The notes below the pieces were generated by a model. It saw only the letters and a program-made list of their open reading frames with translations. It was not told the origin of the DNA and did no database searches. The position numbers were made by a program, and so were the translations under genes. From the NCBI GenBank assembly GCA_028293405.1, contig JAQGOW010000390.1, forward strand, positions 1 to 6,248: a DNA stretch of 6,248 nt, in the 5' to 3' direction. The stretch is from Verrucomicrobiales bacterium. Its GTDB lineage: Bacteria > Verrucomicrobiota > Verrucomicrobiia > Limisphaerales > Palsa-1400. Positions 1 through 4,774 of the stretch are shown here, in pieces. Position 1 is the first letter of the stretch. Every line of letters begins with the position of its first letter.

Positions 1-435
1 CAGCACCAGCACTGTCCTATGCTCATTCGACAACTGCGCCAACGCCCGATCAATCCGTTGCCTCAATTCCCCGCGCTCCAAACCCTCCGTCGGATTAATC
101 GTGATAACCGGCATCTGCCGTTCCACGCCGCCGCTTTCTTCATCCATCATCTCGATGGACTCCGCGCGTTGCCGTTTATGTTTGCGCAACTGGTCCAGGC
201 ACAAATTGATTACGATTCGCGTCATCCACGTGACGAAACTCGAATCCCCCTGGAACTGAATCAGCCGCTGCCACCCTTTCACCCACGCTTCCTGAGAAAG
301 ATCAAGCGCTTCATCCTCGTTACGCATCATGCTATACGCGCGTGCGTAAATCTTATCGCGATGTCGCGCCACCAATTCCTCAAAGGCGACCATATCGCCT
401 TTGCGAGACGCCGTAACCAGGTCTTGGTCGCTCAT
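1..435 (-). CDS. ECF-type RNA polymerase sigma factor, C-terminus cut off by window edge
   Basis: This is the N-terminal 145 codons of a sigma-70 family factor of the extracytoplasmic function group, which would direct RNA polymerase core enzyme to a dedicated promoter set. Region 2 spans about residues 5-90. It opens with DLVTASRKGD, continues through the helix containing DEALDLSQEAWVKGW (41-55), and ends with the promoter-melting/-10 recognition stretch FVTWMTRIVINLCLDQLRKHKR (67-88). An acidic linker follows (E95-E105), and region 4 begins at about residue 120 (ERGELRQRIDRALAQL) before the sequence runs off the left edge. The ATG at 435 is preceded by AGGATAAG about 9 nt upstream. An in-frame ATG at 462 would add nine residues but lacks a ribosome binding site. 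It lies 69 nt downstream of hisB on the same strand, so it may be read from hisB or from its own promoter in the gap. The family is clear. Its regulon and any anti-sigma partner cannot be seen here. Confidence 0.93.
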   Translation of the reverse strand, partial: MSDQDLVTASRKGDMVAFEELVARHRDKIYARAYSMMRNEDEALDLSQEAWVKGWQRLIQFQGDSSFVTWMTRIVINLCLDQLRKHKRQRAESIEMMDEESGGVERQMPVITINPTEGLERGELRQRIDRALAQLSNEHRTVLVL

Positions 436-504
436 CGCTGACTTATCCTGGTTTATCGACATAAGGTTTGACGCTGCTGCTAGACAATTATTCAGCCGCC
501 TGCG

Positions 505-1167
505 TTACAATTTTCCTTTTGTGGAAGGAAGTTTATTGGCGATGCGAGGATCCCGTTGACAAGCCGCATCAATGGCCCGTCCGAACGACTTAAACAACGC
601 CTCAACAACATGATGTGGCTCTTCCCCATAGAGGAGTTCGAGGTGTAAATTAGCCCGACCTTCATTGGCAAAGCCCTGAAAAAATTCTTTTGCCAACCCA
701 AACCGAAACGCCGAAGACATATCCTGCTTCTTCTCCGATTTGCTCACCGATTTGAAAGAAAAAGCATCCAACCCGCGCCAAATAAAGTGCGGCCTCCCAC
801 CAAAATCAACGACACACCGTGCGAGCGTTTCATCCATCGGAACATATGCTTCACCGGTGAACGGATTACGCGGATCAAACCCAGTCCCATACCGTTTGAT
901 TCCTTTCTTATCGCCCAGCGCCTGCACAAAAGCCTGCCCAAGCGCGAGCCCGCAATCCTCGACCGTGTGATGCGCATCAACGTGTAAATCTCCTTTACAT
1001 TTTAATTCCAGATCAAGCGTCCCATGCTTCGCCATCAACGTGAGCATATGATCGAAGAATCCGACGCCGGTAGAAATCGAAGATTTCCCCGTCCCATCGA
1101 CATTCAGGGTCAGAGAAATCTGCGTCTCCGTCGTTTCACGTTTGATGCGCGCCTGCCTCTTTTGCAT
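505..1167 (-). CDS. hisB: imidazoleglycerol-phosphate dehydratase (HisB)
   Basis: This cytosolic enzyme dehydrates imidazole glycerol phosphate to imidazole acetol phosphate, the sixth step of histidine synthesis, using Mn ions. Family signatures are in order: KRETTETQISLTLNVDG (9-25), GVGFFDHML (34-42), the metal-binding HVDAHHTVEDCG (62-73), PMDETLA (110-116), GRPHF (124-128), KEFFQGFA (160-167), the second metal site EEPHHVVEALFK (182-193) and the C-terminal PSTKG (214-218). The domain is monofunctional, with no phosphatase part. At 220 residues it is about 20 longer than typical single-domain HisB. The extra length sits between RYG94 and PMDE110 (about 12 residues around GFDPRNPFTGEA) and in a Lys/Ser-rich stretch near 137-157. 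The usual G-N-HH motif reads GEEPHH here. The ATG at 1167 is the only sensible start before the conserved core, though no Shine-Dalgarno is visible. No other his genes are in the window. Confidence 0.96.
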   Translation of the reverse strand: MQKRQARIKRETTETQISLTLNVDGTGKSSISTGVGFFDHMLTLMAKHGTLDLELKCKGDLHVDAHHTVEDCGLALGQAFVQALGDKKGIKRYGTGFDPRNPFTGEAYVPMDETLARCVVDFGGRPHFIWRGLDAFSFKSVSKSEKKQDMSSAFRFGLAKEFFQGFANEGRANLHLELLYGEEPHHVVEALFKSFGRAIDAACQRDPRIANKLPSTKGKL

Positions 1168-1181
1168 GCGCAGAACTTAAA

Positions 1182-1213
1182 CAGCGTCACTCGGGAAAAC
1201 AAACCGTAATTCC
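1182..1213 (+). repeat. 32-bp imperfect direct repeat, copy 1 (upstream of hisB)
   Basis: This copy matches 1740-1771 at 28 of 32 positions, including the uninterrupted TCGGGAAAACAA and CGTAATTCC. It lies 15 nt upstream of the hisB start codon, in the hisB/lipoprotein gap. Read on the plus strand it encodes HSGKQ-VIP, like copy 2, but the frame here is not part of a gene. Confidence 0.65.
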
Positions 1214-1259
1214 TCTGTCACTAATGGATTGTAATGCAGGTGGTATCCCTTGCGTGGCT

Positions 1260-1658
1260 TCATTTGAAGTGTACGGCCTCTCCGCGATAAGCACGTTCAG
1301 GAGTAATCCTCGGAGGTGACCAGTACCCATAAGCAAACCAACCAGGTTGTAGTTTCCCGATTTCGCGTCCTCGATACAAAATTACACCGTCGGCGCCAAT
1401 GTCCGCTGCTCGGTATAAGAACGCCTTTATAAATAGCGCTTCTTCGCCGGAATTGCCGTCAACTGTCATGATTCCAATCACGTCGTAGTCGCCGCGCACT
1501 TCTTCTTTACTCTGATACAACTTCACGCTGCCGTAAGGCTTTTTCGGAAGAGCTTGCCCCGTCATCACGATCTTCGTGCGGTTGTAATGCGGCGTGGACT
1601 CGCAGCCAATGAGAAGCGCTGCGATAGCCAGTGTGGAAATTAATACTTTGTAGCTCAA
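1260..1658 (-). CDS. small predicted lipoprotein, function unknown, TTG start
   Basis: This encodes a 132-residue exported protein. Residues 1-18 form a short signal peptide (Lys4, then hydrophobic VLISTLAIAALLIG), followed by lipobox L16-I17-G18-C19, so it should be lipidated on Cys19 and held at a membrane. The mature part has YDVIGIMTVDG (about 58-68) and a helix followed by ADIGADGVILYRGRE (about 85-99). This alternation of a V-I-G strand and a GADGVI strand recalls small lipoproteins with YbjQ/DUF4156-like folds, but I do not recognise a specific family. The start must be TTG at 1658: an in-frame stop lies three codons upstream (1665-1667), and this codon gives an ideal signal peptide. 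It abuts, with no gap, the longest possible start of the divergent plus-strand gene. A weak promoter candidate on this strand (TTGAGC at 1714-1709, 17-nt spacer, AAGAAT at 1691-1686) lies inside that neighbour's 5' region. Confidence 0.8.
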   Translation of the reverse strand: MSYKVLISTLAIAALLIGCESTPHYNRTKIVMTGQALPKKPYGSVKLYQSKEEVRGDYDVIGIMTVDGNSGEEALFIKAFLYRAADIGADGVILYRGREIGKLQPGWFAYGYWSPPRITPERAYRGEAVHFK

Positions 1659-2042
1659 TTGAATTTATTCGTTGATCGCACACTGATTCTTAGACAATCA
1701 GAGTTCAAGCTCAAAGAGGTGCTACAAACACTGCGCAAGCAGCATCATTCGGGAAAACAATTCGTAATTCCGAAGGGCACGTCGCATATCCAATTGCGTG
1801 TGCTTGCGATGCTCAATTGCTCGCATCATACTGTTTACATGTTGGCGGACGAACAGCCTGCGCCCGAACAGATCGCGATCTATCGCAAGATGACTCCGGA
1901 GCAACGACTCAAAATTGCGGAGCGCCTATATTGGTCGGCACGCGATTGGAAAGCCGCGGGGATACGCTTGCAACATCCCGATTGGCAGGAGGATCAGATT
2001 GGCCGCGAGGTGACGCGGATTTTCCAGAATGCCCGAACCTGA
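1659..2042 (+). CDS. small helical protein paired with a nucleotidyltransferase gene; start uncertain
   Basis: The C-terminal 50-60 residues match a small-protein pattern I associate with genes immediately upstream of nucleotidyltransferase genes in Verrucomicrobiota and Planctomycetota: IYRKMTPEQRLKIAERLYWSAR, then a segment with LQHPDW, then a terminal IFQNART. That recollection is from memory and unchecked. The body is predicted mostly helical and charged, with no signal peptide or membrane segment. The longest reading begins at TTG 1659 (127 residues). Internal ATGs at 1809, 1839 and 1890 would give 77, 67 and 50 residues, and none has a good Shine-Dalgarno. The 67-residue form (MLADEQPAPEQ) fits the conserved part well. 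Codons 27-38 contain the second copy of a 32-bp repeat also found upstream of hisB. The stop codon overlaps the next gene by 14 nt, implying translational coupling. A likely role is antitoxin or partner of the nucleotidyltransferase, inferred from context only. Confidence 0.7.
   Translation: MNLFVDRTLILRQSEFKLKEVLQTLRKQHHSGKQFVIPKGTSHIQLRVLAMLNCSHHTVYMLADEQPAPEQIAIYRKMTPEQRLKIAERLYWSARDWKAAGIRLQHPDWQEDQIGREVTRIFQNART
1740..1771 (+). repeat. 32-bp imperfect direct repeat, copy 2 (inside small gene 5' region)
   Basis: This is the second copy of the repeat found upstream of hisB. In the frame of the small plus-strand gene it encodes QHHSGKQFVIP at codons 28-38. The two copies, 558 nt apart and in the same orientation, bracket the lipoprotein gene. 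This raises the question of whether codons before ATG 1809 or 1839 are truly translated or are repeat-derived. Confidence 0.65.
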
Positions 2043-2580
2043 TTTATTTTTGTTTTTCGTGCGTCCGCTGAATCAAATCGGCGTGCGTTATATGGTCAGC
2101 GGCGGGATGGCAGCCATTCTATACGGCGAGCCGCGTTTGACCAACGATGTTGATTTGGTCGTATTCCTCCGAACGGGCGATATCTCTCGATTGACCGAAG
2201 TATTTCCACAAAACGAATTTTACGTTCCGCCGAGAGAAATCATTTCTGATCAAGTGGCGCAAGGTGACCAGGGTCATTTCAATCTGATTCATCTGGAGAC
2301 GGGATACAAAGCTGACTTTTATCCCAGTGGTTCTGACGAACTAACCGCGTGGGGTTTTCGTCATTCGCGCAAACTCCAACTTAAGGGTGAACAAGTCGTC
2401 GTCGCTCCCCCTGAATATGTCATTGTGCGTAAACTCGAATACTTTCGCGAAGGCGGATCAGACAAACATCTGCGCGATATTCGTTCGATGCTGGCTGTTT
2501 CTGCTGAGATTATTGATCGGAGTGTTGTCGGGGAATGGGTACAGAAGCGCGGACTCGAGATTGAATGGGATCGACTCTGA
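2029..2580 (+). CDS. nucleotidyltransferase-fold protein (MNT/AbiEii-like)
   Basis: This is a 183-residue protein of the DNA polymerase beta-like nucleotidyltransferase superfamily, which transfers nucleotides to RNA, protein or small molecules. The diagnostic motif is clear: a helix leading to MVSGGMAAILYG (22-33), then PRLTNDVDLVV (35-45), giving G25-G26 and the metal-binding pair D40-x-D42. D96 in YKADFYP is the probable third carboxylate. A C-terminal helical part contains PPEYVIVRKLEYF and SDKHLRDIRSML, typical of stand-alone transferases of this type. All catalytic acids appear intact, so the protein is probably active. The start at ATG 2029 lies 14 nt before the end of the preceding small gene, so the two form one transcription unit. 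Similar two-gene arrangements occur in AbiE-like and MNT/HEPN toxin-antitoxin or phage-defence modules. Whether this one is a toxin, an antitoxin or a housekeeping modifier cannot be told from sequence. It ends 3 nt from a convergent gene. Confidence 0.85.
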   Translation: MPEPDLFLFFVRPLNQIGVRYMVSGGMAAILYGEPRLTNDVDLVVFLRTGDISRLTEVFPQNEFYVPPREIISDQVAQGDQGHFNLIHLETGYKADFYPSGSDELTAWGFRHSRKLQLKGEQVVVAPPEYVIVRKLEYFREGGSDKHLRDIRSMLAVSAEIIDRSVVGEWVQKRGLEIEWDRL

Positions 2581-2583
2581 CTC

Positions 2584-3612
2584 TCACCTGAATCCAGCCT
2601 TCCACGTGCCAAACCGCAACCTCGTCTGCGGATTGCTGATCACCGCCAGCACACGATTAGTCCCGACTTGATAAAGCGCCGGCCAGGTCAGCTTAAACGG
2701 CATGTCCCACGGACTTGCGATCGTTTGCCACGTCTGCGCCAAATCCGTGCTCAATGAAATCTGGTGCGACGCGGACGTCACCAACAAACTCCCGTCCGTA
2801 AGCGCCAGCGCAAAAGGCGCGGCATGTTGACCTTTCATTTCAGTGCCCAAACCTTCCGGCCACTGAAGCCCGTCTTTGGAAATTTTAAAATAAACATCCG
2901 CATTCCCGCGCCCGACAATTTCGTAAACCAAAATAAATCGCCCATCACTCATCCGCGCCGGAACCCCCATACCCGGTCGCAATTTGCCGCCACCCGCCTC
3001 CTCGACAATCCGCCTTTCCTCTCCCCAGGTCTTCGCGCCGTCTTTGGAAACTTTCTCCGACAAAATCTGGCTGTAGCCCGCGTGCTTCTCATTCGAGTAA
3101 ACGACACTCACACGCCCGTCCGGCAGAAAAAACAAATGCGGTTCCCAAAGCCCTTTCGCAAACAACGTCCCCGTCGCGCCTTCGTTGCTGTCGATATTGC
3201 TCAATGCGGCCCACGTGCGACCACGGTCCTTGCTTCGAAACACCGGTAACCGAAACGATTCCCCATCAATCAACGACCGACACGTCAACAGCACCGCCCC
3301 ATCCGGCATCACCAGCAAATTACCATTATCCAGATGCCGTCCACTTTGCTCCACTCGCGCCACCGTCGCCCACGCCCGACAGCCGTTTGTGCTTTCAACA
3401 ATTTCCAACCACGACGGCGCTTTGTGACCTGGAAACCGCGTAATCACACCAAGCCAACGTTCGCCTTTTATATAGGCCAACCGCATCCAGAATCCTTTGC
3501 CCAACTCCACCGTCTCATTCCAAGCGATGCGATTTGTGGATGCTGGTTCAGCCGAAAGAGCGACCACGAACCACGACATGAACACAGCCGAAAACAATAA
3601 CCAGCGTTTCAT
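2584..3612 (-). CDS. secreted sialidase-fold (BNR repeat) protein, possibly GH93-like glycosidase
   Basis: This is a 342-residue exported protein with a signal peptide at residues 1-21 (MKR, hydrophobic stretch, cleavage near ALSA/EP). At least four Asp-box (BNR) motifs mark the blades of a beta-propeller: SKDRGRTW (127-134), SKDGAKTW (189-196), SKDGLQW (245-251) and STDLAQTW (288-295). STNGCRAW (74-81) is a degenerate fifth. The stretches WEPHLFFLPDGRVSVVYSNEKH (156-177) and RPGMGVPARMSDGRFILVYE (212-231) resemble the GH93 exo-arabinanase pattern more than true sialidases. An Asp-box beta-propeller is secure; the substrate is not. A plant or algal polysaccharide such as arabinan is a guess. 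The ATG at 3612 follows the stop of the upstream same-strand gene by only 18 nt, so the two are probably co-transcribed. Many automated pipelines would label this exo-alpha-sialidase. Confidence 0.85.
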   Translation of the reverse strand: MKRWLLFSAVFMSWFVVALSAEPASTNRIAWNETVELGKGFWMRLAYIKGERWLGVITRFPGHKAPSWLEIVESTNGCRAWATVARVEQSGRHLDNGNLLVMPDGAVLLTCRSLIDGESFRLPVFRSKDRGRTWAALSNIDSNEGATGTLFAKGLWEPHLFFLPDGRVSVVYSNEKHAGYSQILSEKVSKDGAKTWGEERRIVEEAGGGKLRPGMGVPARMSDGRFILVYEIVGRGNADVYFKISKDGLQWPEGLGTEMKGQHAAPFALALTDGSLLVTSASHQISLSTDLAQTWQTIASPWDMPFKLTWPALYQVGTNRVLAVISNPQTRLRFGTWKAGFR

Positions 3613-3630
3613 TTTGTTGACTTCAATTTG

Positions 3631-4368
3631 CTACTTCTTCCTGGGTGCCAACGCGAGCGACACGATAATCCCGCGAAACTTTCCTTTATCATCTTTAGAC
3701 TTCTGCGCGAGAAACACACCCGTTCCGTCACTTAATTGCGAGCGGAGTGCAATCGCCACATTCGTGCGGATCGAAACCGGATTCGTCAGTAGTTCCGAAT
3801 AAAGAAAGTCCATAAACAGATCCACCGTATCACCGTCGACATGTGGCTCAAACAGGGCTGTTACGCCAACATGATTGGTGGCCCCGCCAAGCACAACCGG
3901 CTGGGTCTGCATTACGGCCGCACCCACGTCGTTCGCCGTTTGAACCCTCGGAGCTGATAAAACATCTATGCCCTGCGCACCTTTGAAGGTGCGGGATAAA
4001 GCAGACACTTGGTTTGCATCCAACTTCCACACTTCGTACCCGTAAGCGTTTGTGAGCGCGACTTTGCCCGCCAAAACATTGCTCGCAATACTTTGGCCGG
4101 TTTCGGAAAACGCACCTTCGAGGACCTGCGTGCTAATGGTGATGGCGCGGACCGGTCCTCTTAAACGATCTCTCAATTTCCATGCCCATCCCCAGGAACT
4201 CGGGATCAACCGTTCAATCTGCGTTGCGATTCGGAACGGGCTTTTATGCGGGTAGGCGAGGAGTTCCACCGGGGCCACTGGACGTGACGGCTGAAAGCAG
4301 AAGAACAGCAGCCCTGCTACGATAGCGACTGCAACCCCTGCTATTAAAAGCCGTTTTTTCAATTTCAT
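3631..4368 (-). CDS. membrane-anchored protein with a secretin-like segment, function unknown
   Basis: This 245-residue protein has a basic N-terminus (MKLKKR) and one strong hydrophobic helix (about 7-25), acting as a signal anchor. LLFFC at its end is a poor lipobox. A linker and a Trp-rich amphipathic part (WGWAWKLRDRLRG, 59-71) follow, then a segment around residues 112-215. This contains IDVLSAPRVQTANDVGAAVMQTQPVV (134-159) and, after a short loop, a beta-rich stretch VTALFEPHVDGDTVDLFMDF (169-188). The order (LSAPRV, a small-residue strand, then P-x-V-DGD-VDL) resembles the start of the outer-membrane secretin domain of type II/III systems. However, the protein is far too short for a complete secretin with its N-domains, so the resemblance may reflect only a shared strand pattern. 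It is the first gene of a likely two-gene operon with the sialidase-fold protein. A perfect dyad at 4400-4424 lies about 32 nt upstream of its start and could regulate it. Confidence 0.75.
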   Translation of the reverse strand: MKLKKRLLIAGVAVAIVAGLLFFCFQPSRPVAPVELLAYPHKSPFRIATQIERLIPSSWGWAWKLRDRLRGPVRAITISTQVLEGAFSETGQSIASNVLAGKVALTNAYGYEVWKLDANQVSALSRTFKGAQGIDVLSAPRVQTANDVGAAVMQTQPVVLGGATNHVGVTALFEPHVDGDTVDLFMDFLYSELLTNPVSIRTNVAIALRSQLSDGTGVFLAQKSKDDKGKFRGIIVSLALAPRKK

Positions 4369-4399
4369 TCCTAAAAACGCCGCACAAAATTTTTATTTC

Positions 4400-4424
4400 C
4401 ACTTGGACAGCTTTTGTCCAAGTG
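4400..4424. promoter_or_regulatory. perfect 10-bp inverted repeat, possible operator
   Basis: CACTTGGACA (4400-4409) and TGTCCAAGTG (4415-4424) are perfect inverted copies around a 5-nt centre, GCTTT. No T-run follows on either strand, and no gene ends nearby, so a terminator is unlikely. The left edge lies about 32 nt upstream of the minus-strand start at 4368. On that strand the dyad contains TTGGACA, which resembles a -35 element but has no convincing -10 at 17 nt. A dimeric repressor or activator site for the membrane-protein/sialidase operon is the simplest reading; the regulator is unknown. Confidence 0.5.
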
Positions 4425-4471
4425 ACCTTGCTACCATCCTCACCAATATGAGAACAGAACTCTTTTCCAAT

Positions 4472-4505
4472 GGTAGGGCGGGGCTACTGCCGAGCCTTTC
4501 GGCAG
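4472..4505. repeat. GC-rich hairpin repeat beginning GGTAGGG
   Basis: The element begins GGTAGGGCGGGGCT and contains a perfect 7-bp stem: CTGCCGA (4487-4493), a 5-nt loop, and TCGGCAG (4499-4505). Its head matches the head of the insert in imuA (GGTAGGG at 4955-4961), and both point the same way. From memory, elements of the form GGTAGGG...CTGCCGAGCC are common between genes in Verrucomicrobiota; this was not checked. No T-run follows it, so it is not an obvious terminator. Confidence 0.5.
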
Positions 4506-4650
4506 ATATCCAACAGTGCGCTGAAAAACTTGACCGTTTCTTGACCGAAATTCCGTATGTGTTGTTACGCAATCTGTGCACCTCAACCACTTACAGAAAT
4601 GCAGCACCAAAGCCGGTCGGCTTTCAAAACATCCACTTCGTTTCGCCTAA

Positions 4651-4685
4651 TTTAACCTTTTTTAACTTTATTTAACTTTTTTTAA
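4651..4685. repeat. T-rich tandem array with exact 10-bp period
   Basis: Successive decamers TTTAACCTTT, TTTAACTTTA and TTTAACTTTT, then the partial TTTAA, run without interruption. The T-tracts recur once per helical turn, which predicts intrinsic curvature. The array ends about 38 nt upstream of the imuA promoter candidate, so it could bend DNA there or serve as repeated binding sites. It is too short and unaccompanied by replication genes to be called iterons. Confidence 0.6.
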
Positions 4686-4722
4686 GCAAAACAAAAAGAT
4701 GTTATGCCCTGTGAATAATCCT

Positions 4723-4754
4723 TTGTTCCCGTAACGCATCAACACGCGTATAAT
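4723..4754 (+). promoter_or_regulatory. candidate sigma-70 promoter for imuA
   Basis: A perfect -10 hexamer TATAAT lies at 4749-4754. The best -35 is TTGTTC at 4723-4728, but the 20-nt spacer is long. Transcription would start near 4761, leaving a leader of only about 14 nt before the GTG at 4775. The -35 overlaps a single TGTTC (4724-4728), one half of the TGTTC-N4-GAACA motif reported for verrucomicrobial LexA. The other half-site is not present, so SOS control here is not demonstrated. Confidence 0.4.
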
Positions 4755-4774
4755 TTAAGAACGGAAAAATTGCC

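Larger units (their letters stand above)
4369..4774. other. 406-nt intergenic region between divergent transcription units
   Basis: This gap separates the divergent membrane-protein and imuA genes. A plus-strand reading frame runs from 4403 (or ATG 4448) to a stop at 4673-4675. It starts in a palindrome, runs through a hairpin repeat and a T-rich array, and gives a peptide with no recognisable domain, so I do not call it a gene. From left to right the gap holds a dyad, a GC-rich hairpin repeat, two copies of CTTGACCG 11 nt apart (4529-4536 and 4540-4547), a 10-bp-period T-rich array and a promoter candidate for imuA. I see no tRNA or recognisable structured RNA. Confidence 0.7.

Noticed and set aside
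19..441. 140-codon plus-strand open frame
   Set aside because: It is antisense to a clear ECF sigma factor gene and has no recognisable domain.
495..510. CCGCCTGCGTTACAAT, resembling in inverted form a stretch at about 1228-1243 on the other side of hisB
   Set aside because: Only 14 of 16 positions match over a short span, which is expected by chance in a window this size.
516..533. TTCCTT...AAGGAA inverted repeat near the hisB 3' end as a terminator
   Set aside because: It lies inside the hisB coding region, before the conserved C-terminal motif is finished, and has no following T-run on the coding strand.
1686..1714. Minus-strand promoter candidate for the lipoprotein (TTGAGC, 17 nt, AAGAAT)
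   Set aside because: Each hexamer matches consensus at only four of six positions, too weak to list as a feature.
4529..4547. Two direct CTTGACCG copies 11 nt apart, possible -35 elements or regulator half-sites
   Set aside because: No acceptable -10 follows at a suitable distance, and the repeat is too short to support alone.
4403..4675. Plus-strand open frame of 90 codons in the intergenic region
   Set aside because: It starts in a palindrome, crosses a hairpin repeat and a T-rich array, has no Shine-Dalgarno and no recognisable protein features.
4651..4685. T-rich decamers as plasmid-type iterons or a replication origin
   Set aside because: There is no replication initiator gene, no DnaA-box cluster and only 3.5 short units; curvature is a simpler reading.
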